A stretch of 64,000 bases of DNA from Saprospiraceae bacterium (GTDB lineage Bacteria > Bacteroidota > Bacteroidia > Chitinophagales > Saprospiraceae). The position numbers were made by a program, and so were the translations under genes. Below are positions 27,760-37,380 of this stretch, piece by piece. The stretch is taken from positions 310,001 to 374,000 of the forward strand of contig JAQXDE010000055.1 of NCBI GenBank assembly GCA_029251525.1, written 5' to 3'. The notes under the pieces are model-generated. The model saw only the letters and a program-made list of their open reading frames with translations, was not told the origin of the DNA and ran no database searches. Position 1 is the first letter of the stretch; each line of letters begins with the position of its first letter.

Positions 27760-30700
27760 TCAACGTATTAGAGTTACGTTCTCAGATTTTGTATTGGTAT
27801 CCCCATTTGGATATTTTACCGTAATTGCATAGACATAAACATCAGATGGTAAACCTTTTCCATCTTTTTTTCCATCCCATCCAGTCTCTGGATTATCATT
27901 TTCATAAACAATATTTCCCCATCGATTGAATATAGTGAATTGGACAATTTCTGCATTTCCAATTCCAATGATTTCATCGGTTCCTTCTTTTTTAAATAAA
28001 GGAAAGAAATAATCATTTAATCCATCTCCATCAGGTGTAAAAACATTTGGCATAAATAAATCTGGTTTAACTCCAATAATATCAATTGAAATGTCACAAT
28101 CACAGCCTTCGCTATTGGTTATTGTAGCTATATATTCATTTATATTTTCTAGAACAACTATTTCAATAGAGTCCCCTTGTCCAACAGTATTTCCTTTGTT
28201 AGTCCATTCAATGGTTACAGAACTTTCTGAGAAATAATCCAAATACAAATTAACGGTTTCCCCTAAACCAATTTCATTATCTGGAGAGAAAGAAATAGCA
28301 TTACAGTCAGGAGAATCAATAATTGTTATTTCAATTGATTTTATATCTTGACAACCTTCTGTTTCTCCAATTACTGTTACAGTGCTATTTTCAGTAGCAG
28401 TTAGTGTTGGATTCGGACAATCATTGCAAGTTAGGTTATCAGAATTAGAAATAATCCAATTGTAATTATCTGCTCCAGTTGCTTCTAAGTCTAAAGTTTC
28501 ACCTTTACAAAGGTTAGCATCAACAGTATTAAGTTCTACATTCACATCTATTACATCTATAGCCATACTTTCTGTATTAGTGCAGGCTCCATTTGTAATA
28601 TTTCGAGTGTAATTTTGAGAAGTTGTTGCGGTAATTGCAAGGTTATAATTATCTGCTGCACTTAAAAAAGTTCCATCATTTGGTATCCATTCAAATTCTA
28701 TGTCTGGAAAAAAACCAAGATCAATAGAGGGTGAAATAAAAGAAACGACTTCACCTTTACAATATTTATCTCTTTGCGGAATGAGTTCTATTGATGTATT
28801 ATTAGGAATTGAATCTACTTTGACCGTAACAATTTCCTCTAGGGTACATCCTCCTACCACAAGTTGAGCTATATAATTGGTTGTAAACTCAGGTGAGGCG
28901 ATAACGGTAATATCTGCACCACTTGTTAATGAAGAATCAGGAGACCATGTAAATCCAACACCAAAAGTTGAGGTAATTGCATTTAATTGAACTGTTTCAC
29001 CTAAGCAAATTTCATAATAATTTCCTCCTGCTATGTCTAAATTTGCTGGAACCACCTCTACATTCACAGATGCAGTTTCATTACAATATCCATTCGGACT
29101 AGTTGCCACTAATGTGTAAATTGAATTTGAGGTAGGATAAGCGATAGGATTGGAAATAGTAGGATCGGAAAGTTCTCCTCCTGGAGACCAAGAATAATCT
29201 GTAGTGGAGCCAGGTGTGGTTGATGCTAAAACTAAACTATCTCCAAGACAAAGCACGGTATCCATTGTTGTTAAAGTTGGAAATTGGAATGCATCGACAT
29301 TGACCGTCACTTGATCCGAAACAGAACACCCTGCAATTGAAACAGTAGCGGTGTAAGTAATTGTTTGAGGTGGACTTGCATTTGTGCTAGCTGAATTTGG
29401 ACTATCTAATCCAAATACTGGGGACCAGGTTAATCCTGAGTTTCCAACATTATTATTAGCAGTTAAAGAGACACTTGATCCTTCGCAAATTTCAGTGGTA
29501 GAATTGGCAATAATATCTATCGTTGGATTGATTAGTTCTATAAAAACTTCATCAGTTAAAATACAATTTCCTAAAGTTCCATTTACAGTATAAATTTCAC
29601 TTATGGTTGGAGTCGCAATTGGATTTGAAATAGTAGAACTACTAAGATTTAGTACAGGTGTCCAACTATAGGTTTGTGCACCTTCAGCAGTCAATTGAAC
29701 AGAGTTTCCATTACAAACAAAAAGGGTATCCAATCCATTTACTGCGAAAAAATCTGGTTCGTCTTTTATTTCTAAAACAATTGTCGCAAAATCAAATGCA
29801 CCGCATCCAAAATCATAAACGAAGGTTAGTTCAATAGTTTCGGTTCCTTCTAGCACTCCATCATTTATAATGTCAATAGGAAAATTCAAATTTGTTTGTC
29901 CTGCTGTAAAAGTTACCGAATCGGGAAGGTTTAGGTTGTAATCTACTCCTGCTGTAGCCGATCCTGCAATTTGAACATCTAAGGTTAAGTCTTCTCCTAA
30001 AGGATTAGATAAGTTTAAATTTAACTCATCAGGATTGATACAGCCTTCAACATAATAATCAAATGAACCAATTGCACTTAATGAGGTATTTGGTAAGCCA
30101 TTATCTATTTCTCCAAAGAAAACTCCAGAGTCAGCATTGGTACTAACATCAGCAATCGCCACTTTCACATGGTAAGTGCTGCATTGTTCAACTGCTGAAG
30201 AGGCAGTAAGTGTTTTCTTGCTTATACTATTAAAATCAGTCGTTAATCCATCATAATGTGGGCCTAGAATCGTTTGTTCATTTTTCCGATAATATTCAAA
30301 ATTAGTTTGTGGATTTACATTGAAATAATGAACAGGTGTAACTGTTCCTGGTAAAACAGAAATCAGTTCTTGTCCATTATAATCAGGAGAACCAACTATA
30401 CCTGGTCCTGAAATCCAAATTCCCATGACATCTCGACCAGCATTTGAATTTATATTTCCTACATAATCATCTGAACCAAAAATATATTCTAATGACAATT
30501 CATTCCCTGCAGCAACCACGTCCATTTCCAAGATACAAGCATCAGTTAATGTTGGTTGGTTATTAGAAAATGTAGCAGCAAGGGTTGCTAAATCTGCATC
30601 TGAATTATTATTTAAATCTTGGTTAGGATCTCCATCTGAATCATTTGGCATAAAAGCATAATCAACACTTCCTGTGGTCAAAACAATTCCATTAGGCATG

Positions 30701-31749
30701 AAGATTCCTGTATTGTCTCCTCCATCGAAAGCTGCATGCGCTTCGTCATCACAATTGACTGTAACATTTGAAACTGAATTAGGTAAGGCTCCTAATTTTT
30801 CTATGATCAATGCCTCAGTAGGAGAGGTAGTAGTGTTTGCACCAGTCCAAGTTGGGCATGGATCAGCTGAACTCTCCCACGTAATTTCATATCCTGCACC
30901 ATTGATAAAGAAATCAGCTCCCCATTCTACCGTTACACAACCACTAGAAGCATAAACGGTATAACAACTTCCTCCAGCAGAGACATCTTCTCCAATTTCA
31001 TTTGCATTATTAGTGGTAGTTCCATCGTAGAATTCTAATTCATCAAAGCCAGGTTCTGTATCATAAGTATTTACGGTCAATGCAATACAGCCAGGATTTG
31101 AAGCTGGACAAATGGTAAACGTACAATTTTCATTGTTTGAATAATTATCATCAGGGCCACCAGAATCGTAAAGAATACCTGATTCAGCATCCGAGCTTAC
31201 ATCCACACACATTAGATTAATATCTGGAAAAGTATCAACACATACATTGAATGTTCCCCATACTGGGGTTGCCGTGCTACTTTGATCATCTACTCGAATA
31301 AAGTAATTGATACCCGGAGTTAAACCAGAAGCATCAAAAGTAATTTCCGTTTCGCCGGCTCCGGCAACTTGGCAATCTAATTCTGCTAATTCATCCACCA
31401 AGCATTCTCCTCGGTAAAGAGCAGCTTTAAATTGTCCAATTGGATTTGATCCTGCACTTGTTACTGTTACCTCAAAATCCACATAACTTCCATCAATTGG
31501 AGCTTGAAATTCAAACCAAACATCATGATCTACTGAACCCCAGCAAGTTGGAATATTATCAGCTGGAACTGAAAATAAACCCGAAGACAAAGTTGCTTGG
31601 ACATTAGTATATTCAGTAGTAGTACAGGTTCCAAAAGGTGCGATACCTAGTTGGATTGCAGTACTACATTCGTCATATATTGGAGCTTGGGATTGAATTT
31701 GTGAGAAAGTAAAAAGGAAAGAAAAAATGTAAAAGATTCGCTTAATCAT
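27760..31749 (-). CDS. Second giant choice-of-anchor L adhesin, T9SS type B
   Basis: 1329 aa with the same domain order as its neighbour: signal peptide (1-21), N-terminal beta-domain, CUB-like segment (GGPDDNYSNNE), choice-of-anchor L domain (LEYIFGSDDYVGN, NFEYYRKNEQ, YHVKVAIADVS), Calx-beta-like segment, about seven Ig-like repeats containing ICEGSSVSL or LCLGDSLVL motifs, and a C-terminal FMPNVFTPDGDGLND...TLIR sorting domain. The two clearly arose by tandem duplication and have since diverged, most in the repeat region. The function is probably attachment or gliding-related surface structure; the ligand is unknown. Confidence 0.85.
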   Translation of the reverse strand: MIKRIFYIFSFLFTFSQIQSQAPIYDECSTAIQLGIAPFGTCTTTEYTNVQATLSSGLFSVPADNIPTCWGSVDHDVWFEFQAPIDGSYVDFEVTVTSAGSNPIGQFKAALYRGECLVDELAELDCQVAGAGETEITFDASGLTPGINYFIRVDDQSSTATPVWGTFNVCVDTFPDINLMCVDVSSDAESGILYDSGGPDDNYSNNENCTFTICPASNPGCIALTVNTYDTEPGFDELEFYDGTTTNNANEIGEDVSAGGSCYTVYASSGCVTVEWGADFFINGAGYEITWESSADPCPTWTGANTTTSPTEALIIEKLGALPNSVSNVTVNCDDEAHAAFDGGDNTGIFMPNGIVLTTGSVDYAFMPNDSDGDPNQDLNNNSDADLATLAATFSNNQPTLTDACILEMDVVAAGNELSLEYIFGSDDYVGNINSNAGRDVMGIWISGPGIVGSPDYNGQELISVLPGTVTPVHYFNVNPQTNFEYYRKNEQTILGPHYDGLTTDFNSISKKTLTASSAVEQCSTYHVKVAIADVSTNADSGVFFGEIDNGLPNTSLSAIGSFDYYVEGCINPDELNLNLSNPLGEDLTLDVQIAGSATAGVDYNLNLPDSVTFTAGQTNLNFPIDIINDGVLEGTETIELTFVYDFGCGAFDFATIVLEIKDEPDFFAVNGLDTLFVCNGNSVQLTAEGAQTYSWTPVLNLSSSTISNPIATPTISEIYTVNGTLGNCILTDEVFIELINPTIDIIANSTTEICEGSSVSLTANNNVGNSGLTWSPVFGLDSPNSASTNASPPQTITYTATVSIAGCSVSDQVTVNVDAFQFPTLTTMDTVLCLGDSLVLASTTPGSTTDYSWSPGGELSDPTISNPIAYPTSNSIYTLVATSPNGYCNETASVNVEVVPANLDIAGGNYYEICLGETVQLNAITSTFGVGFTWSPDSSLTSGADITVIASPEFTTNYIAQLVVGGCTLEEIVTVKVDSIPNNTSIELIPQRDKYCKGEVVSFISPSIDLGFFPDIEFEWIPNDGTFLSAADNYNLAITATTSQNYTRNITNGACTNTESMAIDVIDVNVELNTVDANLCKGETLDLEATGADNYNWIISNSDNLTCNDCPNPTLTATENSTVTVIGETEGCQDIKSIEITIIDSPDCNAISFSPDNEIGLGETVNLYLDYFSESSVTIEWTNKGNTVGQGDSIEIVVLENINEYIATITNSEGCDCDISIDIIGVKPDLFMPNVFTPDGDGLNDYFFPLFKKEGTDEIIGIGNAEIVQFTIFNRWGNIVYENDNPETGWDGKKDGKGLPSDVYVYAITVKYPNGDTNTKSENVTLIR

Positions 31750-31873
31750 AAACTAAAGTGTTTTCTACTCTTGGTTGAGTTTTTCGTTAAGTTGAAGTTG
31801 ACTAGGTTTTAAAATTGAAGATAAGAGTAAACAACTTCAGTAAAAAAAATTCCAAGGAACAAATTAGTTATAC

Positions 31874-32272
31874 TTATTCACATTTTTGAAGATTGGCTTC
31901 TACTTCTCTAAAATCTGTATATTTTCCGTCATTTCCCCATTGATGATTTATATAATTAATGAGTAAAGCGATATCCATAGTTTCTAATTCAGGGATTCCA
32001 GCCATAGGTTGATTATAAGTTTTACCATTCACAACGATCTCACCTTCAATTCCTAGCAGAATTACACAGGGTAATTTGTCATAATTTTTTTTCAAATAAT
32101 CAGACCCTGCTAGTGGAGGAATGAGACCTTTTAATCCTATTCCATCTGGCATGTGGCAAGATTGGCAATGGATCTCATAAAGGTATTTACCATCACTATA
32201 GGAGTTGCTACAATCTGTCCAAGTAAAGATTGTAAATAAAATCAAACCAAAGAAAAAGAGGTATCGTCGCAT
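31874..32272 (-). CDS. Monohaem cytochrome c, exported
   Basis: 132 aa. A hydrophobic N-terminus (about 4-18) is an export signal and possibly a lipoprotein signal (WTDC, Cys21, weak lipobox). The haem-binding CQSCH is at 36-40, and the likely axial methionine is Met90 in NQPMAG. Its length and motif spacing fit class I cytochrome c. The ATG overlaps the stop of the SCO gene by one base (TAATG), so the two are coupled. It probably carries electrons in the periplasm, perhaps to a terminal oxidase that the SCO protein helps to metallate. Confidence 0.85.
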   Translation of the reverse strand: MRRYLFFFGLILFTIFTWTDCSNSYSDGKYLYEIHCQSCHMPDGIGLKGLIPPLAGSDYLKKNYDKLPCVILLGIEGEIVVNGKTYNQPMAGIPELETMDIALLINYINHQWGNDGKYTDFREVEANLQKCE

Positions 32273-32889
32273 TATTTTGTTTCTGAATATTCAGACTTTA
32301 AAAGGAATTCCATGTCTTTCATAAATCTATTTACATCTTTTGGATCAGTACCGTGCGCAATAGATCGAATATGACGATTCTTATCAATTAAAACAAACAA
32401 ATCATCATGGTCAAATCCACCAGGAGCAGTTTCATCTTTTAATGCATTGGAAAAATAGTCATAGGCAATTGCTAAAATTTCTTCTTCATTTCCTGTAACT
32501 AGGTTCCATTTTGGAGCTTCAATCTCAAGTCCATTTGCATATGTTTTTAAAACGGGTACACTATCTGTTCTAACATCTATTGAATGGGAAATCATTCCTA
32601 CTCGATCATCATTTAAAAATCTATCATAGATACGCCCCATATGTAAACTAGTGGTTGGGCAAATCGAGGGGCAGGTTGTGAAGAAATTATTACTTACATA
32701 AATTTTTCCTCCGAATGTTTTGTTTGTCACCTCGATGCTATCCTGATTTGTAAATGAAAAATCGCGAATTTTCTCATATACCATTTTACCGTTTACCTCT
32801 TCACCTCGATTTAGAATTTTGAGTGTTTTTTTTTCGGTACAGTTAGAAAGGATTAATAAAGTCAGACTAAAAAATAAAATGGTTCTCAT
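32272..32889 (-). CDS. SCO1/SenC-family copper chaperone lipoprotein
   Basis: 205 aa from the ATG at 32889. The upstream in-frame start at 32934 would add 15 unlikely residues before the signal. The lipobox is LILSNC (Cys17). The thioredoxin-like fold has the copper-binding CPSIC (Cys73, Cys77) and the distal histidine in GGFDHDD (His161), all three ligands needed for Cu delivery. Members of the family help assemble the CuA centre of cytochrome oxidase or act in thiol redox control. It is second in a three-gene operon with a coiled-coil lipoprotein and a cytochrome c. Confidence 0.9.
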   Translation of the reverse strand: MRTILFFSLTLLILSNCTEKKTLKILNRGEEVNGKMVYEKIRDFSFTNQDSIEVTNKTFGGKIYVSNNFFTTCPSICPTTSLHMGRIYDRFLNDDRVGMISHSIDVRTDSVPVLKTYANGLEIEAPKWNLVTGNEEEILAIAYDYFSNALKDETAPGGFDHDDLFVLIDKNRHIRSIAHGTDPKDVNRFMKDMEFLLKSEYSETK

Positions 32890-32946
32890 GGTTCTTTTTT
32901 TAGAAAATGTAAAAAATAAATGAGGGGTGTGCATAGTTATGGGTTT

Positions 32947-33363
32947 TTAAAAATCAATAACTTGCTTTGCATTGTTTAAGTTTTCAATCATGATATCTTT
33001 CATTTTTTGAACTCTATCTTTTTGATTTTTCAAATAGTCAATAGCTTCTTTTATATCCGTACTTTCTGGGGGATTTTTGAATTGTTTCATCCAATTCATC
33101 ATCGCATCATCCGCTGCTTGAAGTTGATCGTAGGCAACTTGGTATTTTTCCATATTTGTTGAATCAGATTCTATCATTTTTTTCAATTTTCTTTGAGCTC
33201 CTCTAATTTTTCCCATCATCATCATTTCATCATGCACAGCCATAACTTCTTTGTACACATGCTCTTTTTCTTTTATTAGAGCATTTTGTTGAGGTTTTTC
33301 CTCACTACAACTAAAAACTAAAATAATACTTAGGATTGATAGTAAACTTATATTTTTAAGCAT
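32947..33363 (-). CDS. Small coiled-coil lipoprotein, function unknown
   Basis: 138 aa. Signal with lipobox ILVFSC (Cys19). The mature part is almost entirely charged helix with heptad-like spacing (KEVMAVHDEMMMMGK, QRKLKKMIES, EAIDYLKNQKDRVQKM). It is rich in methionine and histidine near 48-56 (HDEMMMMGK), which could suit copper binding; that is inference. First gene of the SCO/cytochrome c operon, 57 nt ahead of the SCO start. Similar proteins in Bacteroidota are sometimes misnamed after viral inclusion proteins. Confidence 0.65.
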   Translation of the reverse strand: MLKNISLLSILSIILVFSCSEEKPQQNALIKEKEHVYKEVMAVHDEMMMMGKIRGAQRKLKKMIESDSTNMEKYQVAYDQLQAADDAMMNWMKQFKNPPESTDIKEAIDYLKNQKDRVQKMKDIMIENLNNAKQVIDF

Positions 33364-33409
33364 GGTAAAATAGTTTATGAAATCATTTTACTAAAAATGG
33401 TATGATGAT

Positions 33410-33426
33410 TTAAACCATTGGTTTAA
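33410..33426 (-). promoter_or_regulatory. Palindromic operator candidate upstream of the SCO operon
   Basis: TTAAACCA and TGGTTTAA are perfect 8-bp arms around one central T. The site sits 47 nt upstream of the first gene of the operon, where a regulator would bind. No regulator is encoded nearby and I cannot name one. Confidence 0.35.
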
Positions 33427-33540
33427 TAAATAATCTCAGGTTATTATATTAACTACAAATGTTAGTTGAATAAGTTGTAAATGTACCTTGCGATTTTCCA
33501 AAAACAAAAAACAAAGACTCTATTTATAGTAGGTATAAAT

Positions 33541-33579
33541 TTAATAAAAAAGGTTAATCATTTTTATGATTAACCTTTT
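33541..33579 (-). terminator. Terminator overlapping the end of the arfB-like gene
   Basis: A 14-bp perfect stem (33548-33561 with 33566-33579, AAAAGGTTAATCAT type arms) and a 4-nt loop are followed on the minus strand by a T-rich tract. The stop codon (33554-33556) lies inside the second arm, so the last codons of the gene form the hairpin. Confidence 0.8.
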
Positions 33580-33985
33580 GACGGAGTGCTTTTTTCTCTC
33601 CTGTGATTTTTTTTTCTTTTAATCGTTTTTCATTCAAGGATTTTGGTATTCTAGTTTTCTTTCGAGGTTTTTCAATAGTCAATGCTTTTTCTAATTTTTC
33701 GAAAAACTTTGTCTTGGTATTTTCTTTATTTCGAAGTTGGGATCTAGAATCTTGGCTAGCAATTTGTAAAATCCCATTTTGAGAAATGATTCCTGCTAGT
33801 TTTTTTACAACTAATTTTTTTTCTTTTTGAGTTAATATTTCAGAATTCAAAACATCAAAAAGTAATTCTACCCTAGTAGAAACTTTGTTGACATGCTGTC
33901 CACCTTTTCCCGAGCTCCTTGACATTCGAAAATTAAATTCTTTCTCTAAATCGAATAACCTTAATGGTAAAGTTTGTTCTTTCAT
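33554..33985 (-). CDS. arfB: ArfB-like peptidyl-tRNA hydrolase (ribosome rescue)
   Basis: 143 aa. The release-factor class I catalytic motif GKGGQ is present (GGQ at 28-30), preceded by FRMSRSSG as in ArfB/YaeJ and ICT1. The codon-recognition domain of true release factors is missing. A basic C-terminal tail (about 110-143, rich in Lys and Arg) is what ArfB inserts into the empty mRNA channel. It should hydrolyse peptidyl-tRNA on ribosomes stalled without a stop codon. Monocistronic; its terminator hairpin covers the stop codon. Confidence 0.9.
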   Translation of the reverse strand: MKEQTLPLRLFDLEKEFNFRMSRSSGKGGQHVNKVSTRVELLFDVLNSEILTQKEKKLVVKKLAGIISQNGILQIASQDSRSQLRNKENTKTKFFEKLEKALTIEKPRKKTRIPKSLNEKRLKEKKITGEKKALRQKVNHKND

Positions 33986-34103
33986 GCGTTCTCTTTTTTC
34001 TTAAAGTAACAAAACACTGAAAGAAGAAAATTAGTTCCAATGATAAGTAGATTATTTGATTCAAAATTTTTAAAAAATGGCTCTTATTATCATCAGGTTT
34101 GTG

Positions 34104-34580
34104 CTACATATGTTTTGCTAATTCGATCTTCAATTGCTCAGGCGTCTTATACCCAACAATTTTGTCAATTATTTTCATGTTTTCATCCATTACAACTAAG
34201 GTAGGATAGCCTCTTACGGAGAAAAAACCAGATAATTGGTGAGGTGAATTCCTACCTCTTTTTTTTGGTCTAAATCTAGGGTTAGAGTACTCTTTCCCCA
34301 TAAAGTTAATTGGGTCAGGGCCTTCAGCGTTAAATTTTACAGCATAAAAATTCTTTCCAATTTGATTAATGACTTCAGGGTTAGAAAAAGTGTTTTTGTC
34401 CATCATCTTACAAGGGCCACACCATGGAGTGTAAACATCTACTATTGTTTTTCTTGGTTCTTTTTGAACCAATGATTCAATATTCTCCATAGTTGCCCAA
34501 GGAACCTCTGTATAGTTTTTAGGTTTTGAAGAGCAAGAGAGCAAACCAATGGTTAAAAATATAATGAGTAATTTTTTCAT
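34104..34580 (-). CDS. Thioredoxin-family lipoprotein
   Basis: 158 aa. Lipobox IGLLSC (Cys16). A thioredoxin fold follows with active site WCGPCK (Cys54, Cys57) and the cis-proline segment GYPTLVV. An insertion of about 25 basic residues (FRPKKRGRNSPHQ) separates the active site from the cis-Pro strand, longer than in plain thioredoxins. Acts on thiols at the periplasmic face of a membrane. It lies 45 nt downstream of the penicillin acylase family gene on the same strand and may share its transcript. Confidence 0.85.
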   Translation of the reverse strand: MKKLLIIFLTIGLLSCSSKPKNYTEVPWATMENIESLVQKEPRKTIVDVYTPWCGPCKMMDKNTFSNPEVINQIGKNFYAVKFNAEGPDPINFMGKEYSNPRFRPKKRGRNSPHQLSGFFSVRGYPTLVVMDENMKIIDKIVGYKTPEQLKIELAKHM

Positions 34581-34625
34581 GATTATGCTTTTAAAGATTA
34601 ATTTGTTTTGTTGATTATTAGGTTG

Positions 34626-37067
34626 TTATTTAAATTCTTGACTAAAAAGTATTCTGTCGTTTTTCACATTTTCATCCTTAAAAAAGAGTAATTCGTAATA
34701 TTCTCCATTTGCCCATGTCTTCACCATACTGTCATAAAATGGACTGCCAGGGTTTCCAGATTGCCCTGCTGGATAAACTCCGAATGCCTTTGGATATTCT
34801 CCTACTTCTACAATCATTCTCCAAGATGGACCATGTACATTTTTACCTCTAACACCAAATGCATTCAGGACATTTCCGTGTCCTCCTGCTGAAACGAAAT
34901 CAGATTGAAAACCTTTTAAGTTATTGATCATATGTGGGATTTTAATATCTCGATGATTCTCCCAAGTGACAAAATTGCCATCTTTTTTCCACTTTTGCGC
35001 GTTTTTAACAACTTCTTTAAAAGTCATTATAACAACATCTTTTGCAGTTTCCTTTGCAGGAGTTTCTTTAATATCAAAAAACAAGTTTTTTGGGCTTTTT
35101 TCTAATAGTTCAATTGTACGCCAATTTTCAGGGAACAACATTGGAAATTCTTTTTTTCTTATAGCATAAATTTCATCCCAAGTTTTTTTGTAAAAATTAT
35201 TATACCAATCATCAAAAAATATAGGAGCAACTTTATTTTTGTCAAAATTATAATCCCACTTTTTTAAAATGTCATAAAGTTCTTTTTCCTCAGTATTTAG
35301 ATTTTCACTTTCTAAATATTGTAAAAAAAGAGGTAAAGTTTCAGCAGCTTTTATACTGAAGTTATTGCCTTGCAAATCCTTCATATCTTGAATTGTGATA
35401 TTTGTCATTGCGGACAAAGTTCTATTTAAAACACGTCCGCGAAAATCTTCAAACCCACCATTATAATAGTAGGGATAAGTAGTATCTGTAGAGAACTGGT
35501 TTGCTGAGCCTACAAAACCCTGAGTTGGATTTTTGACAAAAGGAGTTTGTTCGAAAGGTATGTATCCTTTCCAGCCACTCGAGGAGAGACTTCCGTCTCG
35601 AACAAATCGACCTTGTTCCTCCTCCTTTATGGGTAATTTCCCTTGGACTTTTAAACCAATAATACCTTCTGTAGTTGCGAATGCTACATTTTGAGCAGGG
35701 TTATCAAATCTTTTCAAGCCGTCATAAAATTCCTCAAAATTCTTAGCAGAATTAACACCTAAAAAAGTTTTTAATTCGTTGCCATTACTTTCATGAGCTA
35801 ACCAATGAAGAGCTAAATCTTGCCGAGGATGATCTTTATTTTCATAACTTACAGGGCCCCAATGTGTATATTTTACAGTATCTAAAATATCAGGTTGACC
35901 ATTGACTTTTATCGTTTCAATTACGTATTCAGTAGGTTTTGACTCACCATCAAAAATGTAAGCTTCCTTGCTTTCATCTGCCCATTTTATTTTATATAAA
36001 TCAGATACATCATGTCCAACATTGGTAAAACCCCAAGCTACATTCTCATTGAATCCAATAGTCACCCCAGGAACTCCAGGTAATGAAACTCCATAAACAT
36101 TGACTTCTGGAGTGTGTAATTGTAATTCAAACCAAATAGCTGGCAATGTTAAACTCAAGTGTGGATCATTACATAAAATTGGATTTCCAGATGCAGTTTT
36201 ATTTCCTGCAACCACCCAATTATTACTTCCATTAGACTCATGTGGTTTTTCATGAGGTTCGTGGAATATTGCTCCGATGCTAGGTGTTTTTATCAATTTA
36301 TCAGTTAATGGCGAATCAAAGTTCCATTCTACATCATTTGGAATAATCGGTGATTCTTTTTCACTTCGTTCAGGAAATAAGAAGTCAAATTGTGCTCTGC
36401 CGAAGGTGGCTAGTGCGTTCGTTGCTTCAAGATCCGTTTCACGGGATGAAAGAGACTCTGCCATAGCTTTCATGAAAATGGCGCTTTTTAAAGGAGTCCA
36501 TTCTTCAGGGGTATAATTTAAGAATTTAAATTCGAGGGGGTAGTCTTTTGGAGAAAGAGAATTAATATAGGTATTCGCACCTTTAACATATGCTTCAACT
36601 AAGGCAAATTCTTCAGGTGTTTTTTTCCAGGATTTGAGGGTGTTTTGAGCAGCAAGTACTAATCCTTTTCTTCGTTTCCCTTTGTCGAATTCAATTGTTC
36701 GCTCACCTAATACTTCAGATAATCTTCCACTTGTAGCTCTTGTTGTAAAATCCATTTGCCACAATCGATGCTTAGATTCAATGTAACCTTGAACGGTAAT
36801 AGCATCTATCATGCTTTCAGCAAAAATGTGCGGAACCAATTTGTCATCATAGATTACTTTTACTGGTGCATTTAACTTTAAACCTTTTAGTGAACCTAAT
36901 TGTGGTGTCGAATTTATTTTTTCAGCATTTTGCCAAAACCCAGTAAATGGATTTAATAATTTCCCTAGTGGAGGAACAGGATTTGATTCTAGTGAAATTG
37001 GGTTATTAACTAAGTAGGTCAGGGAAATGGTCCCTAATAAAACGATGATAAATTTTAATTTGTCCAT
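34626..37067 (-). CDS. Penicillin acylase family amidohydrolase (Ntn hydrolase)
   Basis: 813 aa, the usual size. An N-terminal signal or anchor (about 5-20) is followed by the alpha region, a spacer, and the processing site at GSNNWVV where Ser281 becomes the N-terminal nucleophile of the beta chain. Other family features are the ILCNDPHL segment just after it, YGVSLPGVPGVTIGFN, and a C-terminal GGHGNVLNAF. These enzymes cleave amides of penicillin G, acyl-homoserine lactones or related compounds. The substrate here cannot be told from sequence. Likely periplasmic, upstream of a thioredoxin lipoprotein. Confidence 0.9.
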   Translation of the reverse strand: MDKLKFIIVLLGTISLTYLVNNPISLESNPVPPLGKLLNPFTGFWQNAEKINSTPQLGSLKGLKLNAPVKVIYDDKLVPHIFAESMIDAITVQGYIESKHRLWQMDFTTRATSGRLSEVLGERTIEFDKGKRRKGLVLAAQNTLKSWKKTPEEFALVEAYVKGANTYINSLSPKDYPLEFKFLNYTPEEWTPLKSAIFMKAMAESLSSRETDLEATNALATFGRAQFDFLFPERSEKESPIIPNDVEWNFDSPLTDKLIKTPSIGAIFHEPHEKPHESNGSNNWVVAGNKTASGNPILCNDPHLSLTLPAIWFELQLHTPEVNVYGVSLPGVPGVTIGFNENVAWGFTNVGHDVSDLYKIKWADESKEAYIFDGESKPTEYVIETIKVNGQPDILDTVKYTHWGPVSYENKDHPRQDLALHWLAHESNGNELKTFLGVNSAKNFEEFYDGLKRFDNPAQNVAFATTEGIIGLKVQGKLPIKEEEQGRFVRDGSLSSSGWKGYIPFEQTPFVKNPTQGFVGSANQFSTDTTYPYYYNGGFEDFRGRVLNRTLSAMTNITIQDMKDLQGNNFSIKAAETLPLFLQYLESENLNTEEKELYDILKKWDYNFDKNKVAPIFFDDWYNNFYKKTWDEIYAIRKKEFPMLFPENWRTIELLEKSPKNLFFDIKETPAKETAKDVVIMTFKEVVKNAQKWKKDGNFVTWENHRDIKIPHMINNLKGFQSDFVSAGGHGNVLNAFGVRGKNVHGPSWRMIVEVGEYPKAFGVYPAGQSGNPGSPFYDSMVKTWANGEYYELLFFKDENVKNDRILFSQEFK

Positions 37068-37182
37068 TTTAATTGTTCTTAATTGTTTTTTTATTGCAAA
37101 GTATCATTTAAAATATGATTAGCCAATTTTTCTTTTTGATTAGATATTCTTTTGAGGTTTAATTACAATTATTTGATTAATG

Positions 37183-37315
37183 ACCGAGTAGAGTGAGAGA
37201 AAGAAACATAAGACTGGATATTGATGAGTTCAGCTTAGGTTTTTTGATGGCTGATAATGGACTTAAGTATGGAAAAAATGTAAAAAAACGATTTTTACAT
37301 TTTTTAATACTCGGT
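37183..37315. repeat. 133-bp segment bounded by 8-bp inverted ends with internal hairpin
   Basis: ACCGAGTA (37183-37190) and TACTCGGT (37308-37315) are exact complements. Inside, a 14-bp perfect hairpin (37273-37286 with 37292-37305, arms AAAAAATGTAAAAA) has A and T runs. No target-site duplication and no ORF with a credible start. It could be a small structured RNA, a terminator or a tiny non-autonomous element. It is part of the 534-bp gap 37068-37601. Confidence 0.4.
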
Positions 37316-37380
37316 AGGTTTATAAATAGCAAAGTTTGAAAGATTTGTTTTTTTGACAAAAAAATAATAAAACATTTGCT

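Noticed and set aside
37177-37359. 60-codon minus-strand frame
   Set aside because: Covers the inverted-repeat segment, is Lys/Phe/Ser-rich by composition, and has a TTG start without context.
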